A stretch of 64,000 nucleotides of DNA. It comes from Gallibacterium salpingitidis (GTDB taxonomy: Bacteria > Pseudomonadota > Gammaproteobacteria > Enterobacterales > Pasteurellaceae). The notes beneath the pieces are model-generated. The model ran no database searches. It was not told the DNA's origin and saw only the letters and a program-made list of their open reading frames with translations. Shown one piece after another: positions 9,457 to 18,209 of this stretch (position 1 is the stretch's first letter; each line of letters opens with the position of its first letter). Both the position numbers and the translations under genes were made by a program. The DNA lies in contig NZ_JTJL01000001.1 in NCBI RefSeq assembly GCF_001678495.1, positions 62,001 through 126,000 of the forward strand. Direction: 5' to 3'.

Positions 9457-9514
9457 AGAAAGGCGCACCTTTCTGCAACGATTGAGTAAAAAACAATTGA
9501 TAAAAGAAAGGTGC
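9457..9514 (+). promoter_or_regulatory. Three-arm alternative hairpin between napA and napG
   Basis: AGAAAGG (9457-9463) can pair with CCTTTCT (9468-9474) over a 4-nt loop. Alternatively GCACCTTTCT (9465-9474) can pair perfectly over 10 bp with AGAAAGGTGC (9505-9514). The two structures exclude each other and lie in the only roomy gap (about 100 bp) of the operon. No T run follows. The role may be processing or differential expression of napA against napGHBC. Confidence 0.6.
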
Positions 9515-9552
9515 AAATTCCCATAAGTCACCAAGAGTGAATAAGAAATCGT

Positions 9553-10338
9553 ATGAAGCGCGACAATACACGAAATGACAATTCGACATCGAGCAAGGGT
9601 TTTACACCTGAGCGTCGTCGTTTCTTAAAAGATGCTGCTCGTACTGCTGGTGGATTGGCAGGTTTAGGCGTATTGCTTAGTGTGCCGCAAAAGCAGAGTT
9701 TAGCGCGTGAAGGTGTGGCATTACGACCGCCGTTTGCGTTATCTGATGAGAAAGCGTTTAGTGATGCTTGTATTCGCTGTGGACAGTGTGTACAAGCTTG
9801 TCCGTACGATATGTTGTATCTCGCTTCTTGGGTTTCTGCTTCACAAGCGGGAACGCCTTATTTTATTGCGCGGCAAAAACCTTGCGAGATGTGTGAGGAT
9901 ATTCCTTGCGCGAAAGCGTGTCCAAGCGGCGCGTTAGATGCCAATGCTGAGGATATTAATCAAGCCAAAATGGGCTTAGCGGTGCTATTGGATCACGAAA
10001 CTTGCTTAAACTGGCAAGGGTTGCGTTGTGATGTTTGTTATCGTGTTTGTCCGTTAATTGATAAGGCGATTACGTTAGAAAATCAGCACAATGAACGTAC
10101 TGGTAAACACGCGTTGATGATTCCAACAGTCCATTCCGAAGCTTGTACCGGTTGTGGTAAATGCGAGGAAGCTTGTGTATTAGAGGAAGCGGCGATTAAG
10201 GTATTACCGCTTTCGTTAGCAAAAGGAATGTTGGGTGAGCATTATCGTTTTGGCTGGCAGGAAAAAGCAAAAGCCGGGAAGTCTTTGTTGTCCGAAGAAA
10301 CGATTAGTTTGCCTGTGCGTATGCCGGAGGTGAAATAA
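9553..10338 (+). CDS. napG: NapG, ferredoxin-type quinol dehydrogenase component
   Basis: A periplasmic iron-sulfur protein (261 residues) that with NapH passes electrons from quinol towards the nitrate reductase. It has a twin-arginine-type N-terminus ([20 protein letters not shown]) and four Cys clusters: [43 protein letters not shown] and [11 protein letters not shown]. The stop overlaps the napH start by one base (TAATG), so the two are translationally coupled. Confidence 0.94.
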   Translation: MKRDNTRNDNSTSSKGFTPERRRFLKDAARTAGGLAGLGVLLSVPQKQSLAREGVALRPPFALSDEKAFSDACIRCGQCVQACPYDMLYLASWVSASQAGTPYFIARQKPCEMCEDIPCAKACPSGALDANAEDINQAKMGLAVLLDHETCLNWQGLRCDVCYRVCPLIDKAITLENQHNERTGKHALMIPTVHSEACTGCGKCEEACVLEEAAIKVLPLSLAKGMLGEHYRFGWQEKAKAGKSLLSEETISLPVRMPEVK

Positions 10339-11201
10339 TGGCAAATTCACCAAAAGTCGCTGGAAAAGAAGCTAGAGAAAAATTGGGTTGGTGGCATGCA
10401 AATCGTTTTTTGATTTTGCGTCGTTTTTCTCAATTTGCTGTATTGGCGATGTTTTTAACAGGGCCGCTATTTAATGTGTGGATTTTACGCGGTAATTACA
10501 GCGGCAGTTTATTGTTAGATACGGTGCCGTTAAGCGATCCTTTAATTACAGCGGAAAGTTTAGTCACTGGTCATATACCGAGTTTTACTACGCTATTAGG
10601 CGCGGCGATTATTATCGCTTTTTATGCGTTAGTTGGTAGTAAGGTGTTTTGTGGTTGGTGTTGTCCGTTAAATGTGGTGACGGATAGTGCCGCTTGGTTA
10701 AGACGTAAACTTGGTTTTCGCCAAACTGCAAAGCTACCGCGTTCATTGCGTTATTGGTTATTAGCGGTGATTTTAGTTGGTAGCGCAGCAAGTGGGACTT
10801 TATTGTGGGAATGGATTAACCCGGTTGCAACTTTGGGCCGCGAATTAATTTTTGGTTTCGGCGCAGGTTTGTGGTTAATCGCGACAATTTTTTTATTTGA
10901 TCTTTTTGTTGCAGAGCATGGTTGGTGCGGGCATTTGTGTCCAATTGGGGCGACACATGGCGTGATTGGCGCTAAAGGGCTGATGCGGATCAAGGTAATT
11001 GATCGTGCGCGTTGTGATAATTGTATGGATTGTTATAACGTTTGCCCAGAAGCACAGGTATTGCGTGCACCATTACATGGTAAAAAAGAAGAAAGTTTAT
11101 TGGTTCTTTCAAAAGATTGTATCAGTTGTGGACGTTGTATCGACGTATGCGCTGAAAAAGTATTTAAATTTTCAACAAGATTTGATCATTCTGGGGAGTG
11201 A
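10338..11201 (+). CDS. napH: NapH, membrane quinol dehydrogenase component
   Basis: An inner-membrane protein of 287 residues with about four membrane segments. It has two Cys-x3-Cys-Pro-type motifs (CGWCCP and CGHLCP) and two C-terminal [4Fe-4S] clusters facing the cytoplasm (CDNCMDCYNVCP, CISCGRCIDVC). It is thought to oxidise menaquinol or ubiquinol together with NapG. It lies between napG (1-nt overlap) and napB (5-bp gap) in the usual order. Confidence 0.94.
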   Translation: MANSPKVAGKEAREKLGWWHANRFLILRRFSQFAVLAMFLTGPLFNVWILRGNYSGSLLLDTVPLSDPLITAESLVTGHIPSFTTLLGAAIIIAFYALVGSKVFCGWCCPLNVVTDSAAWLRRKLGFRQTAKLPRSLRYWLLAVILVGSAASGTLLWEWINPVATLGRELIFGFGAGLWLIATIFLFDLFVAEHGWCGHLCPIGATHGVIGAKGLMRIKVIDRARCDNCMDCYNVCPEAQVLRAPLHGKKEESLLVLSKDCISCGRCIDVCAEKVFKFSTRFDHSGE

Positions 11202-11206
11202 GAAAG

Positions 11207-11677
11207 ATGGCAAAGAATAAAACTGTTTGGACTATGGCTGCGGCACTTTTAGCAAGTGTAATGGCGACTTCAGTAATCGCAGCAGAAGCAAATCCAAATA
11301 ATGACGGCTTAGCGAAAGAGGGGGTGAAATTAGAACACGCGGCGGAAAATGTTGCGCCACAAGTGCATAATGTACCGAAAGAAGGTGGCCAACAAGCGCT
11401 AAATTATGTAAATCAACCACCATTGATTCCGCATAGTGTTAGCGGTATGCAAGTCACTAAAAATGTCAATCAATGTTTAAATTGTCATAGTGCAGAAAAT
11501 GCACGTGTTACTGGTGCGACTCGTATTAGTCCAACCCATTTTATGGATCGTGATGGTAAGATTAGCGCAAATGCTTCACCACGCCGTTATTTCTGTTTGC
11601 AATGTCATGTCCCGCAAACTGAAGCGAAATCAATTGTGCCAAATGAATTTAAACCATTACCGGGCTATGGCCAATAA
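11207..11677 (+). CDS. napB: NapB, dihaem cytochrome c subunit of nitrate reductase
   Basis: The periplasmic electron-transfer subunit (156 residues) that forms a complex with NapA. It has a Sec signal peptide (TVWTMAAALLASVMATSVIA) and two c-type haem sites, CLNCH and CLQCH. Distal His residues are available in the surrounding sequence, as in the family. I use ATG 11207 with GGGGAG at 11193-11198; an in-frame GTG at 11198 overlaps that ribosome binding site and is less likely. Confidence 0.94.
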   Translation: MAKNKTVWTMAAALLASVMATSVIAAEANPNNDGLAKEGVKLEHAAENVAPQVHNVPKEGGQQALNYVNQPPLIPHSVSGMQVTKNVNQCLNCHSAENARVTGATRISPTHFMDRDGKISANASPRRYFCLQCHVPQTEAKSIVPNEFKPLPGYGQ

Positions 11678-11698
11678 TTAGGTTAGAGGAGAACGATA

Positions 11699-12334
11699 AT
11701 GACCGCAGAAAAACCGAAAAAATCGGGATTGTTTGGCTTAATCAAGCGTTTTTGGACTTGGTTTAGAAGCCCAAGTAAAATCGCCGTAGGGACGTTAATT
11801 GTGGTGGCGTTTATTGCTGGTATCGTGTCGTGGGTTGGTTTTAATTATGGCTTGGAACAAACCAATACCGAAGAGTTCTGTGCTAGCTGTCATACCAATG
11901 ATGTGTATCCAGAATATTTGCATACTGCGCACTATCAAAACCGTAGCGGTGTGAGCGCAAGCTGCCCAGATTGTCACGTACCACACGAATTTATTCCGAA
12001 AATGGTACGTAAGATTAAAGCAGCGCGTGAAGTATATGCTTACTATATGGGTTATACCGATACGTTAGAGAAATTTAATGCACGTCGTGCGCATATGGCA
12101 GAACGTGAATGGGAGCGTATGAAAGATAATAACTCTCAAGAGTGTCGTAACTGTCATAAATTTGATCGTATGGATTTCTCTCAACAAAAGACAGTGGCAG
12201 CGAGAATGCATGAGTTGGCAATTAAAGAAAATAAAACTTGTATCGATTGTCACAAAGGTATTGCGCACCAACTTCCTGATATGAAGGATTTGCCACCAAC
12301 ATTTAGTAATGTGAAACCAGAAAAAGCAGAGTAA
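11699..12334 (+). CDS. napC: NapC, membrane-anchored tetrahaem cytochrome c
   Basis: A quinol dehydrogenase of the NapC/NirT/NrfH family (211 residues) that feeds electrons to NapB. There is one N-terminal membrane anchor (residues about 26-48) followed by four haem-binding motifs: CASCH, CPDCH, CRNCH and CIDCH. A good ribosome binding site (AGAGGAGA) precedes the ATG. It is the last gene of the operon; no ccm genes follow, unlike in E. coli, and a terminator stands 37 bp downstream. Confidence 0.95.
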   Translation: MTAEKPKKSGLFGLIKRFWTWFRSPSKIAVGTLIVVAFIAGIVSWVGFNYGLEQTNTEEFCASCHTNDVYPEYLHTAHYQNRSGVSASCPDCHVPHEFIPKMVRKIKAAREVYAYYMGYTDTLEKFNARRAHMAEREWERMKDNNSQECRNCHKFDRMDFSQQKTVAARMHELAIKENKTCIDCHKGIAHQLPDMKDLPPTFSNVKPEKAE

Positions 12335-12370
12335 TGGTTTAGCATAGAGAGAGATCAAAGTAGATAGAAA

Positions 12371-12400
12371 AAAAGCGGTGTAAATAAATACACCGCTTTT
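12371..12400. terminator. Bidirectional terminator between napC and the NlpE-like gene
   Basis: AAAAGCGGTGTA (12371-12382) pairs perfectly with TACACCGCTTTT (12389-12400) over a 6-nt loop. The A and T arms serve both convergent genes. Confidence 0.85.
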
Positions 12401-12416
12401 CGTTTCTAGAATAACA

Positions 12417-12809
12417 TTACTGCTTCTGCAAAATATAATCCGCAGCGTTTTCTCCACTATTAATAGTTCCTTGTTCATCACTAACCGCAAGCCCTTTTGG
12501 CGTAATTTTGTAATAACTTTTCTCGCCGCTAGCTGGCGTATTTAAGGTGATAACTTGATTAGCGATGGTGTAAATGCCGTTTTCGGTAAAAGTCGCATCT
12601 TTTTTGCCTAGATATTCGCTGGTTAAGTTAAAACTTTTATCTTCATTAAGCGATAAAGAGGTTTTAATACCTTCGCAATCGGCACAAGGCAAGGTGCCTT
12701 GATATTGTCCAACAACCGCAGCGTGATTATCTGTTGCTGTGGTTGTTTGCTGACAACCGATGAGAGTACCTGCTGCCAATAAGGCAAATAGATAGTTGAG
12801 TTTTTTCAT
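12417..12809 (-). CDS. NlpE N-terminal-domain lipoprotein
   Basis: A short exported lipoprotein (130 residues). The lipobox LIGC follows a signal peptide starting MKKLNYLFALLAAG. The mature part contains the NlpE-type segment YQGTLPCADCEGI with a CxxC pair, followed by predicted beta structure. In E. coli NlpE is an outer-membrane sensor for copper and surface stress with two domains; here only the N-terminal domain is present, which is common in Haemophilus-type proteins. The ATG at 12809 has AAGGAG upstream. It is transcribed convergently with the nap operon. Actual function is not shown by the sequence. Confidence 0.8.
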   Translation of the reverse strand: MKKLNYLFALLAAGTLIGCQQTTTATDNHAAVVGQYQGTLPCADCEGIKTSLSLNEDKSFNLTSEYLGKKDATFTENGIYTIANQVITLNTPASGEKSYYKITPKGLAVSDEQGTINSGENAADYILQKQ

Positions 12810-13013
12810 ATGGACTCCTTTTTTGATGTAGATCGTATGAAAATTATTTAGCATAGTTATTAACCTATCATATTATTAAGATTAAGGCGAATAATGTGTA
12901 TGTATTGACGAGCGAGTGATTATTTTGCCGAAAGGTAAATAAAAAATTGTATTAACAAGGAATTTCAGCATAATCATCACTCAAGAATGATTGATTTAGC
13001 AAAGGAACATTGT

Positions 13014-14723
13014 GTGAAAAAGTATTCCGTATTAACACGCGTAGCGAAGTATTTAATCGGTATTATTGTGTTAGCGAGTGCGTGTATTGCTTTAGTTTTT
13101 TCGGTCTTATTAAGTAGTCAAAGCGACGCGGAAGCGATTAATTTGGCAGGTTCATTGCGTATGCAGGCGTATCGTTTGGTGTATCAGATGGAACATGAGC
13201 CAGATACTATTTCTCATAATCTTGCTCAATATGATGCAACGCTTGATAACAGCACGCTTTATCAATTACAAACTAGTGTTGTTGTTCCTAATTCGGTGAA
13301 AAATGCTTATCAAGATGTGTTGCGAAATTGGCGAGAAATGGAAGGTTATGTGCAACAAAATCGTATTGCTGATTATCAAGCTAAAGTGGATGGTTATGTT
13401 CAGAAAGTCGATCATTTTGTTGTGACTTTACAACATTTTTCGGAACGTAAAATCATAATGGCGATTTTGATTAGTATTGTGTCTATCGCTATTATTTTGC
13501 TGATTGGTTCTTATATCATCGGTTTTATTCGTCGTGAAGTGTTAAATCCGATTGAAAAATTGGTGCAAGCGAGTAATCAAGTGCAAACCGGGCAATTTAA
13601 ACATATTGCCTTGGATGTTGATAAGTCGAATGAATTAGGTACGCTTTCGGCAACCTTTACTAAAATGTCGAGCGAGTTACAGAAGTTATATTGGTTTTTA
13701 GAAGATAAGGTGAGTGAAAAAACCAAAAAGTTAAGTCAGCTCAATCGTACTTTATCAATGTTGTTTCACACTTCACAAAAAATTACACATATTGATTTGA
13801 GTTATACCAAATTATCTGAAGTGTTAGGTGAAATCCGCAATAGCGAACATTTGCGTTATATTGAATTGATTGTTTATGGTGCAGAACATTTGGATATTTC
13901 CGCAGGTAAAGCAGAGGAGAATTATCCTTGGCAAGAACAGCCGATTAGTATTAATGGCAAAATGATTTCTCGTTTACGTTGGCAAGCTGGATTGCCTTGT
14001 CCTGATTTACGTTTAATGCAAAGTTTGGCGCAGATGTTAGGTCGTTCTATTTATTTTATTCAAACGCAACGTCAGCAACAGCAATTAGTCTTGATGGAAG
14101 AACGTTCGATTATTGCGCGTGAATTGCACGACTCTTTAGCACAGGTTTTGGCGTTTCTGCAAATTCAGCTCACTTTGTTGAAACACTCTTTAAAAGATAG
14201 TGATCCCGCTGCACGAGAAAAAAGTTTTAAGATTATTGCTGACTTTGAACAAGCGTTAAATGATGGTTATGTGCAGTTGCGAGAATTGCTTTCAACTTTC
14301 CGTTTAACCATTCAAGAGGCGAATTTACAGCAGGCATTAGAACAAGTGATTGAATCCTTACGTAATCAAACTACGGCGCAGATTACGTTGGATTGCTCAT
14401 TGCCATCACAAATCTTTACTGCACAACAGTTGGTACACGCGTTACAAGTAGTGCGTGAAGCGTTGTTGAATGCGATTAAACATTCTCAAGCGACATTAAT
14501 TGAGGTAATTGCCCATACCAATGAAGATGGTGAGAATGAAATTATTGTCGCCGATAATGGGATTGGTATTCCGTCGTTAGAAGAGCCAGAAGGGCATTAT
14601 GGTTTGAATATTATGCATGAACGTACCGCACAGCTAAATGCAAAATTGACGATTCAATTGCGCCCAACCGGTGGTACCGAGGTGAAAATTTTACTAGCTG
14701 ATCCTTTTGCACAAGGTCAGTAA
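13014..14723 (+). CDS. narQ: NarQ-type nitrate/nitrite sensor histidine kinase
   Basis: A membrane sensor of 569 residues. The order is a first membrane segment, a periplasmic sensor with the P-box-like SLRMQAYRLVYQ, a second membrane segment (around residues 145-170), HAMP, a signalling helix, a HisKA_3 domain with the H-box ARELHDSLAQ, and an ATPase domain (LNAIKHS, DNGIGIP, HYGLNIMHER). I start at GTG 13014 because AAAGGAA sits 6 bp before it and the protein then aligns with the Haemophilus NarQ N-terminus; ATG 12987 is the alternative. The cognate response regulator NarP is not in the window. Its place next to nap suits control of that operon. Confidence 0.88.
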   Translation: MKKYSVLTRVAKYLIGIIVLASACIALVFSVLLSSQSDAEAINLAGSLRMQAYRLVYQMEHEPDTISHNLAQYDATLDNSTLYQLQTSVVVPNSVKNAYQDVLRNWREMEGYVQQNRIADYQAKVDGYVQKVDHFVVTLQHFSERKIIMAILISIVSIAIILLIGSYIIGFIRREVLNPIEKLVQASNQVQTGQFKHIALDVDKSNELGTLSATFTKMSSELQKLYWFLEDKVSEKTKKLSQLNRTLSMLFHTSQKITHIDLSYTKLSEVLGEIRNSEHLRYIELIVYGAEHLDISAGKAEENYPWQEQPISINGKMISRLRWQAGLPCPDLRLMQSLAQMLGRSIYFIQTQRQQQQLVLMEERSIIARELHDSLAQVLAFLQIQLTLLKHSLKDSDPAAREKSFKIIADFEQALNDGYVQLRELLSTFRLTIQEANLQQALEQVIESLRNQTTAQITLDCSLPSQIFTAQQLVHALQVVREALLNAIKHSQATLIEVIAHTNEDGENEIIVADNGIGIPSLEEPEGHYGLNIMHERTAQLNAKLTIQLRPTGGTEVKILLADPFAQGQ

Positions 14724-14736
14724 TAAAGCTATATTT

Positions 14737-14834
14737 TGGTTATAACCACAATAAAGTTTGAATATTTTTAATTTTTTATGGTTATAACCATAAATAAATG
14801 GTAAATTTATCCCTATATTATGGGTATAACCATA
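14737..14834. repeat. Three palindromic operators spaced exactly 42 bp apart
   Basis: The core GGTTATAACC occurs at 14738-14747, 14780-14789 and, with one change (GGGTATAACC), 14822-14831. The centres are 42 bp apart both times, four helical turns. The second is a 16-bp perfect palindrome, TATGGTTATAACCATA. Each core is followed by an A-rich ATAAA stretch, so the array reads as an imperfect 42-bp tandem repeat. It ends 12 bp before the ATG of the DUF4143 ATPase gene. Confidence 0.85.
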
Positions 14835-14845
14835 GATAAAGAACA

Positions 14846-16090
14846 ATGATTAAACGTCCAAATTATCTCAACCAACTTAAACCATTCATCAATATGCCTG
14901 TGATTAAAGTGATTACAGGTATTCGTCGTTCAGGAAAATCAACCGTAATTAAGCTGTTACAGGAAGAGTTATTAAAGCAGGGCATTGATGCTGAACAAAT
15001 TATTTATATTAATTTCGAAAGTTTTGTGTTCAATGATTTCAAAACGGCAGATAAACTCTATGCGCTCGTAAAAGAGAAAATTCAGACAACAAGAAAATAT
15101 TATCTATTACTTGATGAAATTCAGGAAGTTGCCGATTGGGAAAAGGCTATTAATGCGTTTATTGTGGATTTTGATCTTGATCTTTATATCACAGGTTCAA
15201 ATTCATATTTATTGTCGTCTGAACTGGCAACCTATATTGCAGGACGTTATGTAGAAATTCCAGTGTTTACACTTTCTTATCGAGAATTTTTAGATTTTAA
15301 AGCAAGTTATTCCCAACAAAAATCGGCACAAAATTCTATTACGCTTTTTAATGAGTATCTGCGTAAAGGCGGGTTTCCAATGGTACATATTGCCGATTAT
15401 GAATCAGAAACAGTTTATAAAATTGTACAAGATATTTATGCCTCTGTGATTTTACGAGATACCATACAACGCCATAAAATTCGTGATGTAGAGCTGTTGG
15501 AACGTATTATTAAATATGCTTTTGATAATATTGGTAATACCTTTTCAGGTAAAAATGTAGCGGATTATTTTAAAAGCCAACAAAGAAAGTTAGATTTAAA
15601 TACTGTTTATAACTATTTGAAAGCCTTAGAAAGTGCTTTTATTCTGCATCGTGTTGAACGCTTTGATATCAAAGGCAAAGAGATTTTAAAAACACAAGAA
15701 AAATTCTATTTAGGTGATGTTTCATTGCTTTACGCTGCAATGGGTTTTCGTACTAGCCTAATTGTGGGTATTTTAGAAAATCTGGTTTACCTTGAACTGA
15801 AACGTCGTGGCTATCAAGTTTATATTGGCAAATTGGATAAGCAGGAAATTGATTTTGTTGCTCAGAAAAAGAGTGAAAAAATCTATATTCAAGTGGCGTA
15901 TAAATTGGAAAGCGAGCAAACCATTCAACGAGAATTTTCACCTTTGCAAGCCATTGCGGATAATTATCCAAAATATGTGGTAACAATGGATGATTTTTGG
16001 CAGGACAATATCGATGGCATTGTTCATCAACATATTGGGGAATTCCTGTTGGGGGATGATGATGCTTTCAATAAAAATGAATTTATATAA
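14846..16090 (+). CDS. AAA-type ATPase with C-terminal DUF4143
   Basis: A 414-residue ATPase of the AAA_14/DUF4143 class. Walker A is GIRRSGKST (residues about 25-33) and Walker B is YYLLLDEIQEV, followed by the sensor-like ITGSNSYLLSSEL. The C-terminal third (GKEILKTQEKFYLGDVSLLY, then LENLVYLELKRRGYQVYIGK and EIDFVAQ) is the DUF4143 part, which resembles a nuclease-like fold. Family members are common in accessory regions and have no settled function. The gene stands alone, preceded by three regularly spaced palindromes and followed by a convergent arginase-family gene. Confidence 0.85.
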   Translation: MIKRPNYLNQLKPFINMPVIKVITGIRRSGKSTVIKLLQEELLKQGIDAEQIIYINFESFVFNDFKTADKLYALVKEKIQTTRKYYLLLDEIQEVADWEKAINAFIVDFDLDLYITGSNSYLLSSELATYIAGRYVEIPVFTLSYREFLDFKASYSQQKSAQNSITLFNEYLRKGGFPMVHIADYESETVYKIVQDIYASVILRDTIQRHKIRDVELLERIIKYAFDNIGNTFSGKNVADYFKSQQRKLDLNTVYNYLKALESAFILHRVERFDIKGKEILKTQEKFYLGDVSLLYAAMGFRTSLIVGILENLVYLELKRRGYQVYIGKLDKQEIDFVAQKKSEKIYIQVAYKLESEQTIQREFSPLQAIADNYPKYVVTMDDFWQDNIDGIVHQHIGEFLLGDDDAFNKNEFI

Positions 16091-16158
16091 AAAGGTGTAG
16101 TAGATAAAATAAGATCATAATATCTATTTCCTGTTGTGATCAGTTAGTTCTAAACGAG

Positions 16159-17028
16159 TTATAACGGCAAACTATCCAAAAAACTTTTTAGTTTTATAAC
16201 TTCTCGTGGCATAGGTTCAGCAATTGTTAAGCCGACAATTTGAGCAGATTGAGCAATATCATTAATAATCCGGCTAGCGGCTTGTAACTGTAAACCGTCT
16301 GGATCTGTACCCACAGCAATTTTTAACTCTTTTGGATCTAAAACATCTAAATCAAAATGGATTAAGACTTTGGATTTTCCACGTTGTTTTAACCAATCTA
16401 ACACTGCTTGTGAACTACTATTGGCAGCTTGGCATGACACAGCTTCAATTTGCCAATCTTGGCGGCGTTGTTCAGCAGGTTCACCAAAATAACGTAACCC
16501 AACAATCAGTATATCTTTAGTTGCGACTTTGTTTGCTGGTAATAAAGCGCTGATTTGTGGATCGCCAAAACCAGCAATTTGCGCAAGCGCCATAGCATGA
16601 AAGCCAGTGTAGTCGTCATATGGTAAACCTAAATCAGGGTGGGCATCGATCCAAATAATGGCAACATCATCAGCATATTTATCGGCAAGATAGGCAAATG
16701 GTGCAACGCTGGCGGCACAATCACCACCAAGTGTAATCACTGTTTCAGGCTGTTGATCTTGTAGAATTTTTAGTGCGGCTTGTTGTTGGTGTAAGTTAGC
16801 TTGATAGGCAAAAACGCCATTTTCAGTGGAGATATTTGCTAAATCTAATGATACAGGCACAGTGGCTTCTAGTTGATGTTGTTTTTTAGGCATTAACCAA
16901 TTTACTAATTGTGAGCCAAAATAATAGCCTTGTATCGCTTGCTGTGGTGTAAGTTCGGTGACTAAATTAGTGATGACATCTGGTGTTGCACCTTGCCAGT
17001 TAGGAAAATTTAAGCGCAATGTTTTCAT
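16159..17028 (-). CDS. Arginase-family (ureohydrolase) protein
   Basis: A 289-residue member of the arginase/agmatinase/formimidoylglutamase family, Mn-dependent hydrolases of guanidino or imino groups. The metal-site motifs IWIDAHPD, HFDLDVLDP and TIAEPMP are present. The first motif reads GGDCAAS, with Cys where classical arginases have the metal-ligand His (GGDHS), so the substrate cannot be inferred. It begins at ATG 17028 with AGGAG upstream and is divergent from a LysR-type regulator, its probable controller. Confidence 0.85.
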   Translation of the reverse strand: MKTLRLNFPNWQGATPDVITNLVTELTPQQAIQGYYFGSQLVNWLMPKKQHQLEATVPVSLDLANISTENGVFAYQANLHQQQAALKILQDQQPETVITLGGDCAASVAPFAYLADKYADDVAIIWIDAHPDLGLPYDDYTGFHAMALAQIAGFGDPQISALLPANKVATKDILIVGLRYFGEPAEQRRQDWQIEAVSCQAANSSSQAVLDWLKQRGKSKVLIHFDLDVLDPKELKIAVGTDPDGLQLQAASRIINDIAQSAQIVGLTIAEPMPREVIKLKSFLDSLPL

Positions 17029-17040
17029 AATAGACTCCTG

Positions 17041-17146
17041 ATTATCCTTATTTATGGTTAATTTATTGTGTGTATAGATTATAGAGGTAGGAAATGGGCT
17101 GGATAAGCCTTAAAATAGAACATTATTATCCATAAATAGAGATAAT
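17041..17146. promoter_or_regulatory. Inverted repeat in the arginase/LysR divergent promoter
   Basis: A 17-base arm at 17041-17057 matches the reverse complement of 17130-17146 at 15 of 17 positions. The arms sit close to the start codons of the two divergent genes. This is consistent with LysR-type binding at both ends of the shared promoter region. Confidence 0.5.
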
Positions 17147-17149
17147 TAT

Positions 17150-18046
17150 ATGGATCAACTATTGGCAATGCGTGTATTTACTAAGGTAGTAGATACAGGT
17201 TCATTTAATAAAGCAGCCGAACAACTCAATATTCCACGTTCCACAGTTAGCAAGCTAGTTCAAGATTTAGAGAATCATTTAACTATTAAATTATTGCATC
17301 GTACGACACGACAATTGTCGATTACTCCTGAAGGGAAGGAATATTATGGCTATGCTGTTCGTATTATCGAAGAGTTAGATTTTGCGAAACAAGCTGTATT
17401 AGGACGCAGGTATCAGCCGAGCGGTGTATTACATATTGAAGCGCCAAGTTTACTTGCTGAACATTGGTTAATTAGTAAATTACCCGATTTTCATCGGCAG
17501 TTTCCGGATATTAAGTTGAGATTGACGATTAGTGATCGTATCGCACATTTGATTAGTGAAAATGTTGATTGTGCTTTACGTATTGGTCAGATTACTGATG
17601 AGAGTTTGATCGCGCGTCCATTGATGACGTTAGATTTTGTTAATTGTGCTAGCTCCGCCTATTTAGCGCATTTTGGCACCCCACAAACTCTTGCAGATTT
17701 ATCTTTGCATCAAATCGTTGGTTATCAAAATGATAATGGCAAGGTAAAGTCATTAATTTTTGTACTTAATGATGAACAGTGGCAAGCGCCAGCACCGCAT
17801 TTTGCTTGTAATAAAGGAACTGGGTTAATTGCGATGTTGAAAGCCGGATTGGGTATCGGACAAACGTTCCGCCTGTTGGTTCAAGATGAACTGGCTTCTG
17901 GTGAGTTGGTGGAGGTATTACCGCAATATTGCCATCCGACGATGTTGTTATCTTTAGTCTATCCTGCAAATAGACATAAAAATGCACGTCTTGCAGTATT
18001 TATAGATTGGTTAATGGCATTAAGTAGGGATATGCAATCTTCTTGA
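17150..18046 (+). CDS. LysR-family transcriptional regulator
   Basis: A 298-residue LTTR. The N-terminal winged helix-turn-helix is clear (MRVFTKVVDTGSFNKAAEQL, then IPRSTVSKLVQDLE and LLHRTTRQLSITPEG). The effector-binding domain follows with normal length. The closest general type is the YafC/DmlR-like subgroup (begins MDQLLAMRVF). It is divergent from the arginase-family gene across 121 bp and ends at a hairpin terminator. The ligand is unknown; a guanidino or amino compound is only a guess from the neighbour. Confidence 0.9.
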   Translation: MDQLLAMRVFTKVVDTGSFNKAAEQLNIPRSTVSKLVQDLENHLTIKLLHRTTRQLSITPEGKEYYGYAVRIIEELDFAKQAVLGRRYQPSGVLHIEAPSLLAEHWLISKLPDFHRQFPDIKLRLTISDRIAHLISENVDCALRIGQITDESLIARPLMTLDFVNCASSAYLAHFGTPQTLADLSLHQIVGYQNDNGKVKSLIFVLNDEQWQAPAPHFACNKGTGLIAMLKAGLGIGQTFRLLVQDELASGELVEVLPQYCHPTMLLSLVYPANRHKNARLAVFIDWLMALSRDMQSS

Positions 18047-18103
18047 CTAAATTTGTAATGAATTATCTCTAAATGGTCTTGAATGAAAAAGAGTCCTTTA
18101 GGG

Positions 18104-18135
18104 AAAAGTTTCAAGTATATTTGAAACTTTTTGTG
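18104..18135 (+). terminator. Terminator of the LysR gene
   Basis: AAAAGTTTCAA (18104-18114) pairs with TTGAAACTTTT (18121-18131) across a 6-nt loop and is followed by T. Confidence 0.75.
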
Positions 18136-18158
18136 AATTTTGGCATTTCTTAAAGTAT

Positions 18159-18186
18159 AAAAAGAGTCTGAATAGACTCTTTTTTC
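18159..18186. terminator. Terminator at the end of ssb (probably bidirectional)
   Basis: AAAAAGAGTCT (18159-18169) pairs with AGACTCTTTTT (18174-18184). On the minus strand the second A/T arm provides the U run for ssb, and the structure can also serve the convergent LysR gene. Confidence 0.8.
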
Positions 18187-18209
18187 CCTTCTTAAGGTAT
18201 AGCAATAAT

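Noticed and set aside
14737..14834. The 42-bp repeats as a CRISPR array.
   Set aside because: Only three short palindromic cores, A/T-rich similar spacers and no cas genes; an operator array fits better.
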